Shown here: piece after piece, positions 1 to 14,544 of the stretch
How the letters are laid out: every line of letters starts with the position of its first letter
Numbering within the stretch: position 1 is the first letter of the stretch
NCBI GenBank assembly: GCA_021030905.1
Contig: JAGFMI010000018.1
Span: 1-64,000 of the forward strand
Length of the DNA stretch: 64,000 nucleotides
Source: Pyrenula massariospora
Taxonomy: Eukaryota; Ascomycota; Eurotiomycetes; Pyrenulales; Pyrenulaceae
Reading direction: 5' to 3'
Notes under the pieces: generated by a model
Database searches by the model: none
Told to the model about the DNA's origin: nothing
Seen by the model: only the letters and a program-made list of their open reading frames with translations
Program-made: the position numbers and the translations under genes

Positions 1-1491
1 TATAAATTATTTATTTTCGATTCTTTCATCACGTTATATATTATTATTATTAAAATAATAAACTTTTTATATATTTTATTTAATAATAATAATATTAAAT
101 TTATTACTTTATAAATATTGATATTTAAATTATTTTTTTTTTAAAATAATTTATATTTAATGGCGAATTTTATTATTATTTTTATTAATTAAAAGATCTT
201 TTTTACAATAAATTAAATTATTAAATTTAATATTTTATATATTAAATCAATATTTAATATAAAAATTAAATTTAAATAAAAATTTAATTTATTAAATTTA
301 ACGGCGGTTTAACTGTTTAAATATTATAAAATATTTTAAATTATAATAATCGGTAAAAATATATATTAATATTTTAACTAATATATTAATGAGCTTCAAT
401 TTTTATTTTTTAAAAATATATATAATAATAAGTAGTTTTTTATTATAAATTTTATAATTATATTTCGCCGATATTATTTTATATATAAAAAAAAATAAAA
501 TATAGTATTTTATTCTTTTTTTTTAAAAAAAGAATTATAGTAATTATAAAATCTAAAATATTTATTTTAATTTATATTTTTTTATTAAAATTAAAATAAA
601 TTAATATTAATATTAAGATAAAAATATTTTTTAATTAATTAAAAACTTTTCACTTTTTACTATCTTATTTTTATAAAAATAGATTATTCTTATTATTTTT
701 TTAAATAAATATTATTAGTAATATTATAATTAAAAAATATTTTTAAATAAAACATCGATAAAAGTTAACAAATTTTAAAAAATTTTATATATTTTATAAA
801 TAATATAAAGATTTTTATTCGTAAATAGTTTTTATCTTTATAAAATTTATTTAAAATTTTTTATTTATAATAATTAAATCGAAATATTTAATAATCTTAA
901 TATAAAATTTATATTTTTTAATATTTAAATATAAATCTATATAATATAAATGCTTTAAAATTAATTATATATAATTTATATACAATACTTTATTATTACT
1001 ATAAATTAAAATATTATTTAAATAAATAATATAAAAATTATTTAAATAAAAATATAAAATATTATTAATAAAAATTTAAAAATTTTTAAATATATTATAT
1101 AATCCAAAAGATATAACAAAATATTTAAATAATTTATAATAAATTTAAAAAGCCGTTTTTAGTTTATCGCTATTTTTTATTTATATTTTATTAAAAATAA
1201 TAATTATATTAAGTTTAAAATAAATCTTAATTTTATAAAGTTGTATTAATATTTTTTAAATTAATAAAAAAGTGTTCCAATTTTTAATTATTAATATATT
1301 TAAAATATAATAATCGATATATATATATAGACTGTTATTAAACTTCTTAATAATTAAAATAAAAATTATATAAAAAGATTTACTAAATTATATATATTTC
1401 TTTCTAAGTATATTATTAATATATATTTTAATAATTATAATTTAATTTTAAAATAATTTATAAATTTTAACAACTGGGGAAATTGTTTTTG

Positions 1492-1872
1492 TATTACGGG
1501 CACTCCTCCGGGTATTTCTATAGTATTTATAGTCCCGGAAAAGTAGTGCAAAAATAATTCCAGATTATATAATAAATAGTCTATATAACCCAAAAAAAGG
1601 AATAATACTACTAAATAGTTTTTATTTAAAAAGTTTCTCTATTTAGCTATTTATATAATATAAATAAAAAATATATAGAAATTGACTTTGCTTTTTTTCT
1701 GAAATAAAAATATATTTAATTTAAATAACTAGATATTTAATTAATTATAAAAATATTAAACTATTTTTATAATTTTTTTATAAATATCTTTTTTTTAATT
1801 TAATTCTAAATTATTTTTTGAGAACTAATCTATATAAATATTTTCCAATAATTTAAAAATATCTATATAATA
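1492..1872 (+). repeat. 5' LTR of Gypsy copy 1
   Basis: It aligns end to end with 7891-8270, for example over the shared stretch beginning attccagattatataataa (near 1558 and 7957). It begins TATTACGGG, which is probably TGTTACGGG changed by RIP, and ends near CTATATAATA. Boundaries are good to a few bases. Confidence 0.75.
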
Positions 1873-4800
1873 CTTTGAATATTTTAAAAATAATTTATTT
1901 AAAATAAAAAAAATTTTCAACTAATTTAGCAGATATTAAAAAAATAAAAAAATTTTGCCCGATAAATATAATAGAAATTAATAAAAATTTGATAACTAGC
2001 TTATTCAATATTAAATTTATTTTAAATTTTAAAATAATAAAATTACTATTAATAAATATATTATATTTGTAGCAGAATTACTTCAAAAAAAAGTTTATAA
2101 ATAGTTTAAATTATAAATATAAAACTATTTATTAGTTAAAATTAAAAAAGAAAAAAATTTAAATAACTTTAAGATTGTTGCTATTAAAATTTTTAGAAAT
2201 TTTATTATTTTTTAAGAAAAATAAAGAAAGTATTTAAAGTAGTAAATATTAAAAAAAATATTGGCAAAACTATATAATAAATTAAATAAATATATTTTGC
2301 GGCAGAATATATTCAATATTTTGAAAAATTTTTTGTAAAACTAAAATAAAAAAATAAGATTTTTATAGTAATATTTAAAATAGAGTTAAAAAATAATATT
2401 AAAAATAAATTTATATAGATAGAAATAAATCTATTTTTACTGGAAAATTTGATAAAAAAAGCTATATATTTAAATAATTAGTTGAAAAATTGTAAATTGA
2501 AATAATTTTATAACCGACACAATATAGAATATTAGTAGATATTTAAAAAAAATTTTTAAAAATCCGAATATTTTTATGTGCAGAAAGTAGAAACTTTTAA
2601 TTTAAATATAATATAAATTAATAATATAGAAAAAAAACTACCTAAAAAAAAATATAAATAAAAATATAGTTAAAAGTTGCTATTTATATAAAAAAAAGAG
2701 CTATATAGCTTAAAATTGTAGAAATAAACCGGTATATAAATTTAATATAGTTTATTAAATAGATATTTTGAAAATTGTATAAATATTTAAAAAATTAATA
2801 AAAATAGAAAAAAAAATAAACTCTAAAAAAAAAAATTAAAATATATTAAACTAGTTTATTGATAAAAAAATTCAAATTCAAAAAAAATTACTATTATATA
2901 ATTATATAGTATTAAAGAATAATAAAATTATATAATTAAAAAAAATAAAAAAAAAAAGCCGATTTATTCAAATAATATAATAAAAAATAGAAAATATATA
3001 CTAAAAATAAAAACTATTTAGTTATTTTAAAATATTATAGAAAAAATCTATATTTTAATAAGTAGAACTTTTTCTATAAGAAAATTTATTAAAATAAATA
3101 TATATATAAGGAATGTATATTTTACTAAATAATATAAAAAAAATTTGGGAAGCTTTATTACAAGAAAATATATATAAAGATATAAAAGAAATATAAAAAT
3201 AAAGAATATCTATATTATTTATATAATAAAAAAATTAATACCTACTTTTTAGAAAAAGTAGAAATATTAAATTAGAGAATATAAATTACTGAACAAAAAT
3301 AATTTTAAAAATATTAATTAGAAGAAGACTAGAGACTGTATTTATTAAATAAATATAAAATTTATCAATTTTAGAAAATTATATACAGAGTTAAAAAAAT
3401 AAAAAATAAATATTTAATAACCGAATAATAAAATAATATAGTATATTTATAATAGTAGTATTTCTCTGCTATCTTAAACTAATAAAAATAAAAAATAGTA
3501 TAGAGATTAGTATTATAAATTTAGAAAACTATACTATAATAATTGATACTGGAAACTATATTTAAATTAAATATATAATATTATTAAATTGCGGAAATTT
3601 ATTTAAAATATTTTCTATACTAAAAAATATATTTAAAAATAAAATATATAGAGATATTTTAGATATATTATTTTATAAATTTTTATAAAAAATATTTGAA
3701 GGATAAGCGGATGCAAGATTTATTTTTTGGCAATTTAAAAAATTAGTATAAGAAAAGATAGAGAAACTGGGCCGATAATAAATATATTTAGCTAATATAG
3801 TATATTTATATAAACGGATTTTTATACCAAAAATATAGTATAGAAATATAATAATATCTCCAAAAAAATAGATTATAGAAAGAACTAGAAAAGTCTGAGA
3901 AAGAGAATAATAAATTAATAAAAAAAAGACTCTCCGATTTATAGGCCGAAAAAGAGAAATTTATATTATAGCTCTAAAATAATTAGCGAATATTGAAAGT
4001 ATATATACTATAAAAAAATTACTTTTTACGGATAAAGAATAAGAGCTTTAATTAATTCTGGAACTATAGAGAATATTATATTCTAAGTATATATAAACAA
4101 AATAGAAATTTCAACAAAAAAGAAAATAAAAATATATAATATATTGATCTTTGAGGGAGATAATTTAAAAATATAAAAAATATTAATTAAAATAAAATTA
4201 TTGCAATAAAAAATAAATAGCTATATTAAAATAATATATTTAGATATTATAATAATAATAATTAATTAAGTAATTCTTAGTATACTGTGATTATAAAAAT
4301 ATAATCTAGATATAGATTAGTGAATAAAAAAGCTCGAATTTAATAAATATAGTTATATAATTATATAAAAATTTATATAATACTATAATATATTAACAGA
4401 TAAGAAAAATAATAAAAAAATTTTTTAAAAAATTTTTTTTTTAAAAAAAAATAGCTTCGCGAAATAAAGGTTAATTTTTTTTAATAACTTAAAAAAAAAA
4501 AACTGCGATAAAAACAGAGTATTAAAAAAATATATAATTTTAATAATATTTTAAAAATATATTGTATAAAGCGAATTATTTAAAAAAAAGATAAATATAA
4601 ATATATTATTAAAATACTAACTATAAAATTATGAGATTAAGTTATAACTAAAAAAAAAATTTATATTTAGATCTATATATAGATTATCCGAAAAAAAATT
4701 TAGTATTCTACAAAACTATATCTAAAATAATTTAAAAAAGGGATTTATTAAAAAATCTGAATTATCTACAGACTTATTTATTTTATTTATATCTAAAAAA

Positions 4801-7800
4801 TAGAATAAAGAATTATAGCTATATATAGACTACCAAAAATTTAATAAAATTATTATCAAAAATAGGTACCTATTATCTAATATTGTAAAAATAAAAAATA
4901 GACTATAAAATATAAGGTACTTTATAAAATTAGACTAATAAAAAGTTTATAATTTTATATAAATAAAGAAAGGTAAAGGGTAAAAAACAGTTTTTAGGAT
5001 AAAATATAGATATTATAAATATTAAATAATATTATTTGGACTCATTAATATATTAGCTATTTATTAAATATTAATAAATAATCTATTAAAATTTTTTCTG
5101 GATAATTTTATTATTATCTATTTAAATAATATTTTTATCTATTTTAAAAATTTCAAAATATATAAAAAGCAGGTTAAACAAATCTTGCAGAAATTAGTTA
5201 ATATAAAACTATAACTGAAGCTTAAAAAATATAAATTCTATAAAATAAAGATTAAATTTTTAAAATATATTATAAAATAAAATAGTATATATATTAATTT
5301 TAAAAAAAAATAAAACTATTAAAAAATAGTTAAAACTAATTACAGTAATAAAAATATAAATTTTTTTTAAATTCTACAATTTCAATTAATAATTTATTAA
5401 AAAATATTTTTACAAGATAAAACTACTAATCAAATTAGTTAAAAAAAATTATAGATATAAATAGAATTCGAAGTAATAATAAATATTTAATTAATTAGTA
5501 TAATTCTGTGCAGAAGTTTCAGTACTAATTATATTTAAAATAAATTAATTAAACCAGATTAAAATAGATATATTAAATTTAGCTATAGAAATTTATCTAA
5601 TATAGTTATAAAATAGAAAGTATTATTTAGTAGTATATTATTTAAAAAAATTAATTTCAACAAAACAGAATTATAATATTTATAATAAAAAATTGCTAGT
5701 AATAATAACGGCACTTAAATATTAGCGGGTATATATAAAAAATATCTCACAACTTAATATATTTACAAACTATAAAAATTTAGCTATATTTATAACTATA
5801 AAATAATTAAATAGAAAGTAGATTTAATAGTCAGAATTTTTAAAATAATATAAATTTAAAATATATTATTAGCTAGATAAAGAAAATAGTCAAGCAAATA
5901 TATTTAGCCGAAGAGAGAACTATATAATAAAAGAAATTATTAAATAATCTATACTGAGAAAAAATCTAGATAAAAGTCTTAGTTTAAACTAGATTACTAG
6001 TATAGTTATATAGAGATATAACAAAGAATAAAAATTCCGGAACTTTAATCAAAAAAATAAAAAAATAAAATTTATAGTTTTAGAAAAATTAGTAGAAAAA
6101 ATTATATAATAGTATTATAATTTACTAGTATATAGATATCTAAAAATTAATAATATTATTAAATTAATATAAAGAATTTATCAAATATTGAAATTAAAAC
6201 AGTATATTAAAAATTATATTAAAAAATATATATTATATTAAAAGAATAAAATTAGTAAATTTTTCTATATACCGGAAACAGTATAAAGAAAATTTACAAA
6301 ATTATAGAAAAATATTGAAATTAATTTTATTATTAAACTATTACTATTAAATAGCTATAATTCAATTTTTGTAATAGTAAATAGATATACTAAATATATA
6401 ATTTTTGAACTATTTAAAGAAATTTATACTGTATTATAAATAATAAAAATTATTATAAATTTAATAATACAATATTTTAAATTTTTAATATAAATTGTAT
6501 TAGATAGAGACAAGTTATTTATATCTCAGTATTAAAAAATAATAATATTTGAGCTAAAAATAAAACTAAAAATATTTATAATATTTTATCTATAAATAAA
6601 TAGGTAGATAGAAAAAATTAACTAAATACTGAAAAACTGGTTACAATATTATTTTTTTATAAATATAAATAATTAAAATAAACAGTTACTGATAGTATAG
6701 CTATATTATAATAATAAAAAAATAATATAATAAAATATTTTTTTTATAAAATAAATTTCGGAAGATATTTATATTTTTACAGAAATTTTTTATAAAAAAA
6801 AACTACTAAAATAGCTATATAAAAAGTTAAACAAATTTAATAAAAATTATATTAATAATATAAAATAAATAAAGAAAAGAGTTCTTAGCTAAAAAAAAGG
6901 AATAAAATTTATCTCTTTATAAAAAATTTGAAAATATTATAACTAAGTAAAAAAATAAATTATTAATAAATCGGATTTTTTAAAATTAAGTAAAATAAAA
7001 AATCGGTAATTTAAAAATTAAAGTTATTAAACAATATCTAAATATATTCTATATTTAATATTAAATTTTTAAAACCAGTATATTCCGAAATCCCGATTTA
7101 AAAAATATTTTATTATAAAATCTAAAAAAAAGATATATATAAAGTAGAAAAAATTCTGTAATAAAGAGATTAGAACTATTTTATTAAATAAAAAAATTAT
7201 TCTATTTCGGAGAATATCTGGGAACTACTATTATATTTTATTAATTATTAGCTATTTATATAATAGTATTATTAATAAAATTAGATACTATTATTATGTT
7301 ATCCGAATTATTTAACAGATTATTAATTTAACTGGTATTTAAAACTGCGAGTTTTTAGAGTTTCTATTTTATAGTAATATTAACTTATTTATTATTAGAT
7401 AGATTATTATTAATAATCTATTTATTATTCTCTGCTATTAGCTGTTCAGTTAAATATTTGGACTAAATTTATATACAGTATTATACTAGCCGAAGAGTTT
7501 TTTTTAAATATTAAATTTTTATATAATATTCTAAAAATTTTGTTATTAACTATTTCTCTGTTTTTTTTTTCTGTTTAATTTACAAAAAAAAAATATTCAG
7601 GGCGCAATTAACAGACTTCTATAATATAAATATATAAAATTTGCTATAGCGGGCGCATTATAAATATTTAATAAACTTAAAAAATATAATAAAATAGGGC
7701 TAATTAATATAAATATAGTATTAATAGAGAAATTCAGTAATAAAACTACTATATTTAATCTATTAAAAAAGACAAAATTTTTTAGCAGAAAAAATAGATA

Positions 7801-7890
7801 TTATTATTTAGATATAAACCGGTCAAAATTTTATTTAAAATACTATTACAGCTAATTTTCGGGACTAAGATTTAATAAAGAGAGGGCAGA

Positions 7891-8270
7891 TATTATAGAT
7901 ATTTTTCCGGATATCTCTACAATATTTATAGTTTCGAAAAAATAATATAAGGATAATTCCAGATTATATAATAAATAGTTTATATAATCCAAAAAGAAGA
8001 GTAGTATTATTAGATAGCTTTTATTTAAAAAACTCCTCTATTTAGTTATTTATATAATATAAATAAAAAATATATAGGAATTAACTTTATTTCTTTTTCT
8101 GGGACAAAAATATATTTAACTTAAATAATTAAATATTTAATTAGTTATAAGAGTACTGAACTATTTTTATAATTTTTTTATAAATATTTTTTTTAATTTA
8201 ATTCTGAGTTATTCTTTGAGAACTAATTTATATAAATATTTTTCGGTAATCTAGAAATACCTATATAACA
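7891..8270 (+). repeat. 3' LTR of Gypsy copy 1
   Basis: Direct repeat of 1492-1872, ending CTATATAACA. Differences from the 5' copy are mainly transitions. Confidence 0.75.
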
Positions 8271-11160
8271 TTTCGGTTATAATTTAATATAATAATTTAT
8301 ATTATAATAAAGTAATAATTAATTAATAGCTTTAAAATCTTATTAATTTATATAATTTTAATATTATTTTAAAAATATCTATTATAATTAATTATATATT
8401 AATAATTTTATTTTTAATTTTATATAAAACTTATCGAAATTTTTTTAAATAAATATAATAATATTTATTATTAATAATTTAAATATAAAATTATCGCTAT
8501 TTAATATTTTAAAATTTTTTAATATAAAAATAATAATTTAATTATAAAATCTCTTTATTAATTTTATAAAAATATAAATTAAAATTTAGACGATGTTATT
8601 ATATTAGTAAAATATATTAACTTTAATTTAAAAAGTTTTTTTTATAATAATAATTATAAATTAATTATAATTTAAATAATATTTTAAATAATAGGACGAG
8701 AAAAATATAAAATTTTTTTTTATAAAATTTAAAATAGAATTATATTATTTTAACTAAAATATTTTAATAATAATATTAAATTTAGCTAATAGAGTTATAT
8801 AAATTTAAACTTTATTTTTATATTAATTAAAATTAAAATTAAATTATATTATATAGTAAACCTTATTTATTATTATTTTATTAATTATTATTAATTTTTG
8901 TTTAGAAGTTAAAAAAAATAAAATTTAATTTATATTTTTAAATAAAGTCTGTGTTTATAATTACTTTATTTAAATAATTTATATTTAATAATAAAGAGAT
9001 ATAAATAATAAATTTTTTTTTAAATAAATTTAATAATTAAAATCTAACTATTTATTGTTTTAAAAATAAAAAATATTTTTAATATTAATAATGAGAAAAA
9101 AGATGGTAAAATTATTTACTTTTAAATATTTTTTTTTATTTAAAAAATTATTATATTTATAGGTCGTATTTTAATTATAATTAAAATTAAAATTTATTTA
9201 TTTTTTAATTTTTTTAAATTTTTTTTTACTAATTTATTCTTGTTAAAAATATTAATTATTTATAAAAAAAAAATTTTAAATTTTAATTTATATAAAATTG
9301 CGTATTTTTTATTTTTATAAAGAATATTATTATTATAATTATTATAACTTTTTTTTTATAATTATAATATTTTTTTTATTTGTGCAGTTTACTGCAAATA
9401 TTTTAAATTTTTTTTATTATTTTAAAATTAATGTTGCGGCTTTGCGATTATTTAATATTATTATTTTTATTAATAAATTATTCTTAAATATTATAATAAA
9501 AATTATATATTTTTTAGCGCGTAAATTATAAATTATTTATTATAATTTTATTTATCTTTTAAAGTTACAGAATATATTAATTATAAAATTTATAAATATT
9601 TTAATTATAAATTCTCATTTTTAATAACGAAATTAGAAAATAATTAAAATAATTAATTTTAAATTTATTATTAAAATTTAACGGTGTAATAATTATATTA
9701 AATTAAAATAAAAAATTATTAACTATTTTTTTATTTTTTATAAAAAAATTTAATATAAATAATTTTTTATAATATTAAGCAGTTTTATTAAATATACTAA
9801 ATATATTATATAATTTATTTAACATTTTTTATACAGTTTAATATAAATTAAAAAAATTAATTTTAAAATAATATTTAATAATATTATATATTAATTTGTT
9901 AATAAAGATGTATATATAATTTAATTTATTTTATTTAAAAAAAAAAGTATACTGTTTTCGCAAAACTTTATAAAAATTATTTTATTTTATTAATTTTAAT
10001 TTAATTTATTTTTATTTTTATTTCCGAAGAATTAAAATATATTTTTAAATTTTTTATTTTAATTTTTAATTATAATAATAATTATAGTTATTTAAAAATA
10101 TATATATAAAATATTAATTATATATTAATATTAATTAATTATAATATTAAAAATTAAACTTTGTAAGTTATTAATATATTATTATAAATTTATAATTTAT
10201 TTTTTAAATTATTAAATATCTTAATTTTATATCTTTTTATTTTATTAATATTTATTATAAAAAAAGGTAAAATAAAATATTTTTAATTTTAAATTATTAA
10301 TAATTTCTTTTTTTTAAAAATTATTTTATTTAAATTAATAAATATATTTTTTAATATTTATCGTTTTATCGACAATTTGATAATAAAAATTTAAAATTTA
10401 AATAATAACTTTATATTATTTCTAAAGTCGTATTTAAATTAATTTAAAAAATTTATTAATATTATAACTAATAAATAGCTAATAAGTATTATTATAAAAT
10501 TAAATCTTTTTATTAAATATATTAAATTAATAAATTTTTTGACGATCTTTATAAACTTTTTTTTTATTTTTAAATTTTAATAATTAATTATTATCTCTAT
10601 AAATATTATTTTTATTTAATTTTATTTTTAAAAGTAGTAAAAGTCTATTTAAAAAATTATTATTTTAATATAATTTTAATTAAATTGTACTTTAAATAAA
10701 ATTATTTAATTATATTTCTCGAGATTTTATTATTTAATTAAAATTAAAAAAATTTTATATATATAGTATATTATTATTAAAATTTAATTTTATTATATTA
10801 TAATAATTAGTTAATTTTATAGTAATATTAATTAAAATTTTTAATTTATTTTTTATAAAAATTTAAAAATTATATTATCCGATGTGTTGTACATATTAAT
10901 TTTTAAAAATAATATTTTTAAAATATTTTAAATCTATTTATTTTATTACAGGTTAAAATAAATAGTTATAAAATATAATAAAATAATTAATTATATAAAG
11001 TAAAGATACTATAGTTATTTAATTATAATTATAAATTTAAATAAAAAAGTATATATAAACGCAGTCGTAAAGATTTACTCTGCAGTATTAAAACTGCTAA
11101 GTCGCGCTAGCCAGATTAGGTAATTAGGGTTAGGGCTGCGGGTGGTTCCGTCACAGCTGG

Positions 11161-11370
11161 GGGTAGTCCGTGCATGCTACTAATCATGCTAATCATACCA
11201 ATCGTGCCAACTGGCACCCCAAGAGGCCACATAGGCACTCTCAGGGCCCGCCACGGCCTTTCAGGGAATGATTCTAGGCTGATCCTACCAATCAAGTCCT
11301 GGACGCGCCTGATCCTGCCTGGGCTGGCAGGGCAGGTATAACAGTTTTCCTGACGTAATCTATTAATATT
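11161..11370 (+). repeat. dispersed ~200-bp repeat, copy a
   Basis: This segment starts at ggtagtccgtgcatgctact and reaches ggtataacag plus about 15 bases. It matches the reverse complement of 14545-14775. A 96-codon minus-strand reading frame lies over it, but that frame is made of the repeat itself and I do not call it a gene. Shorter relatives lie at 13180-13295 (inverted) and 15475-15600 (direct, strongly RIP-changed). Confidence 0.6.
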
Positions 11371-11562
11371 CCGGTTGTATTTTAGGTCAATCTGTCCCGT
11401 CAGCATGTACAGGACTACTATAAACGCGGTTTATCAGTAAAAGTTTATAAAATGCTACTACTTGCTATTTCTAAAAAATTATCGGTAAGAACTTCGGCGC
11501 CACAAAAATTTTGTTGACAGAAGATTGGCCACCTGTCAGTATTAAGTAAAGAGTTTAAAGTC

Positions 11563-11862
11563 TTGATACTTCAAGGCCCCACCTCTGCATGTACAAATTA
11601 TATTAACAATATTTAAAATCTATTAGAAGATATAAGAGATGTTATCACAACGAATTAGATTTTATAATAAATAATATCTATTTTTAAATATATTTAACCT
11701 ATAAATAGACATCTTTAAAATATCTATTTATAACTTTAAACCTTCTTAAAATTTTAATCTATTTAATTTATTATGATAACACCTCTGATATCTTATTATA
11801 GAGTTTAACTAGTTTTCTGAAGGATTGTACATACAGGGATGGGGCCTTAAAGTATTGTACGG
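11563..11862. repeat. foldback (MITE-like) element A
   Basis: Left arm 11563 to about 11710 (tgatacttcaaggccccacc, then tgcatgtaca) pairs with right arm about 11715-11862 (tgtacatacagggatggggc, then cttaaagtattgtac). The inner arms also pair, with gatgttatcac near 11638 against gataacacctct near 11775. Almost the whole 300 bp is therefore one imperfect hairpin. Confidence 0.7.
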
Positions 11863-11916
11863 ACAGACTGCGGGCTACTTGTAGGCAAAAATATGTACTC
11901 CAGATCTACAATTGGT

Positions 11917-12072
11917 CGATAAGCTCAAAATCTCAAAATTTAGTAAGTACCAATTGTATAGACAGATTATTAGTTAACTGTAGATTTAAAATAAATATTT
12001 TTATTAATAATCTACAGTCTGTCTACTATATATTATTAAATTTTTAAATTTTTAACTTAATATTAACAAGAG
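11917..12072. repeat. foldback element B
   Basis: Arms 11917-11985 and 12008-12072 pair imperfectly, with atagacagatt and ctgtagatt against aatctacag and tctgtctact. The loop is about 20 bp. The right outer end (aatattaacaagag, then atatggctaaaaagta to about 12112) also matches 35940-35995. Confidence 0.55.
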
Positions 12073-13179
12073 ATCATCTTTTTATTGATAAAAGTTAATA
12101 TGGCTAAAAAGTACTTAGTAACTGCAATGCCGTAATTATAATTGAATCTATTACTCTGTCAAAAAAAATGCAACGTTCTCTAAATCTAAAATCAAGTTAA
12201 TAAAGGCTAAAGTTCTCTAAATAATCCTGACCATTTTTAAATATTTTTATAAAAAATTAAAATAGCCAAAATCAAGTATTTAGAAATATCAAAATATCCT
12301 TATAATATATTTAGATTAATTAAAATCGAATCTGAATAGAGTAGAATATTATTATATTATATTTGAATAGATCTAGTTGAAATTCGGGTCTAATTCTATA
12401 TCAATTTTATTATTTAAATTTTAAGAATCTCTAATCCTATTTTAATTTATAGAATAAATATAATAACTTTTCTAATATTTACATTCTTTATTATATTAAA
12501 TTGTATTAATAAAAAGTTAATCCCTTATCGGCATCAAATTTAAAATTTAAAATTTTGATATTATATTAATATATTTAAAAAACTATAAATAAATTTAAAT
12601 ATATTTAAAATTTAATTAGTAGGATAAATCTAAAGCTATTTTTTAAAAAACTTTAAAAATATTTATATTAGTATTTAAAAATAATAATAAGTATAATTAA
12701 TATAATTAATAAAATTAATATATACAGATTGTCTTCAATAAAATTCATAAAATTTTATTTATAAAGATAATAAAATAATAAACAAATAAAATAAAATTTA
12801 AATAATTAATATAAATAAAGACTAAAAATAGCTTTTAAATAAAAATTAAATAAATTATAATATTAATTATTTAATTTACTAATTAGTTATATATATATAA
12901 TAATTTTCTGTTAAAGTTAGTACTATTTAAAATTAATACTGAAAAGATTTTAATTTTAAATATTAAATTCGTTTCACACTACTCCGTATCATTTTATAGT
13001 ATATAATATATTAAAAAAATTTTGCCTTTTTATTAATAGTATAGAAATACTGTTTATTTTTATAAAATTAATAAATATTTAGACCATCGCAACAGTTCCA
13101 TAAAGTTAAACTTTTATTAATAATTACAGAAAGACTTCGAATAAATCTGGGAACGTTTAATAAAAGCTTTAGAAGAATC

Positions 13180-13295
13180 TAGAAGTCTTGGCGCATTCTA
13201 AAAAAACCTATATACCATCTTAAACAATTGATTAACATAATTACATAGTTAGTATACTAATTAGTCAGTAGACTTAACACAACTAGTATGCACGA
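13180..13295 (-). repeat. dispersed repeat, partial copy c
   Basis: On the minus strand it reads agtagttcgtgcatactag, then a run of ACTAAT/AATTAT-type words like copies a and b. Its inner part is missing or too changed to follow. Confidence 0.4.
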
Positions 13296-13394
13296 ACTAC
13301 TTTTAATAAAACTTGAAAAAAATATTCACAAAAGTTACAGTTTTATTTCGAATAATTCATATTTTTAAAAACTATTTAGATTACTATAAATCTC

Positions 13395-13570
13395 AAACTC
13401 TTCTCAGCGCGTACAAGGCTGTACGGAGCCGCGCGAGGCTAGTTAGCTTTTGATTTTAAAGTCCTCCTCAGCGCTAGTCCTGAGCAGCCCCGCGCGCGCT
13501 CAGCAACTTTTTTACTGCGCGCGCCCAAAGCCTGCTCTGTATACACTGAACATCTTATAAGACTATCGCG
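13395..13570. other. GC-rich island 1 in AT block
   Basis: A short stretch rich in GCGC and CpG (for example cgcgcgcgctcagc) inside AT-rich DNA. The word order, a gcgcgaggctagttagc-like part and then an agcgct..cctgagc-like part, resembles island 2 at 13735-13880, so the two are probably diverged copies of one repeat. No coding frame was seen. Confidence 0.5.
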
Positions 13571-13734
13571 CGGAGCCGGTAGCGGATTTACTGACATAGG
13601 ATAGATTTTCGAAATTCTTAAATTCAGTTTCTATTTAACTACCAATGATTACATCAACCATATTAATCGTACCAAATAAGGTTTAAAGTACTACATAATA
13701 AAAATTGCCACAAGACATACCAGCATATATGTCA

Positions 13735-13880
13735 GCAGAAAGGCAGACCCTTCCCAGGGCGCGCGGGGTGGCGCGAGGTGGCACGGGGCGAGTTTAGCTA
13801 GAGTTTTTCCCAGCGCTCGCCCTGGGCGCGCCGAACTAAAAAAGTTACTGTATACGCGCAGGGCTAGTTAGCAAGTTCAG
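13735..13880. other. GC-rich island 2 in AT block
   Basis: It contains cccagggcgcgcgggg and cagcgctcgccctgggcgc, the latter an inverted near-repeat of the former, so it could fold. It resembles island 1 about 340 bp upstream. No coding frame was seen. Confidence 0.5.
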
Positions 13881-14310
13881 CACCTCGTACTATTTTTAAA
13901 CAAATTCAGCTCATTAGAGTCTATCCGAATGGAGCCCGATAATTATCCAATTTGTAAAAAAATTGCTAGATTCCTAATAGTAGTTTAATTTTAGCAATGA
14001 AGCCCTGGGAGCGTATAGATTTATTTGCGGCCTCAGAGCAAATAAAAGTATAATAATGTTTCTGACGATACCAAGATGAATTATTTCAAAAATTTGAAAA
14101 CACTCTAAAAACGCTATATACTAGAGTAGTTTTAAAATTTTGAAAAACGCCCTAGACAGCTCTATGCAGTCAAGTTTTAAGTTATTTTAGAAAAAAGGTT
14201 TTATAAATAATTTAAGTTATAAATTCAAATTCTAGCTAGATATTTTCGTTTATTGTTAGTAATACTAATATTTCTCTGTCTCGATGTACTAATAGTAAAC
14301 TGTTTGGCAG

Positions 14311-14481
14311 CACTTGTCGGCACTAGGTCAAAAGTTTAAGAGCTCGATATTGTATGAGCAGGCTATCAACCAACTGTGGACCTAAGGCATATTATAGTAT
14401 TCTTACCTGCACATAATTCGTAGTCTGTCAATACATAAAATATCAAGCCCTTAAACTCTTAATCTAATACCGACAAGAGGT
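14311..14481. repeat. foldback element C
   Basis: Left arm 14311-14356 (cacttgtcggcactaggtc, then agtttaagagctcgatatt) pairs with right arm 14431-14481 (aatatcaagcccttaaactc, then taataccgacaagagg). The centre of about 75 bp is unpaired. Confidence 0.65.
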
Positions 14482-14544
14482 CAATTATCTGTCAATAAAA
14501 ACGTCTAGGTCCTAGAAATATAGATCTAAAAATTAAAAACTTTA

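Larger units (their letters stand above)
1492..8270 (+). mobile_element. RIP-degraded Ty3/Gypsy LTR retrotransposon, copy 1
   Basis: Two direct long terminal repeats (about 1492-1872 and 7891-8270) flank a 6-kb interior. The interior is colinear with the second element at 26613-33297 over most of its length. It keeps the outline of a Gypsy polyprotein on the plus strand: a reverse transcriptase palm near 4740-5300, RNase H near 5600-5900, and an integrase zinc-finger/core near 6100-6700. Every frame is broken by stops. At 5119-5130 the RT catalytic box reads Tyr-Leu-Asn-Asn, so both catalytic aspartates have become asparagine through G-to-A change. The flanks ttttg (1487-1491) and tttcg (8271-8275) fit a 5-bp target duplication with one C-to-T change. 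The element is inactive. Confidence 0.8.

Noticed and set aside
9298-9531. 77-codon plus-strand frame rich in Tyr, Phe and Ile
   Set aside because: It does not start with ATG and is a product of A/T-rich composition, where stop-free runs of Phe/Ile/Tyr/Asn arise by chance.
11119-11141. Telomere-like TTAGGGTTAGGG
   Set aside because: There are only about two units, embedded in a dispersed repeat, with no longer array; not evidence of a chromosome end.
11116-11406. 96-codon minus-strand frame
   Set aside because: It overlies the dispersed repeat whose other copies carry no matching frame, and its residues follow the repeat words.
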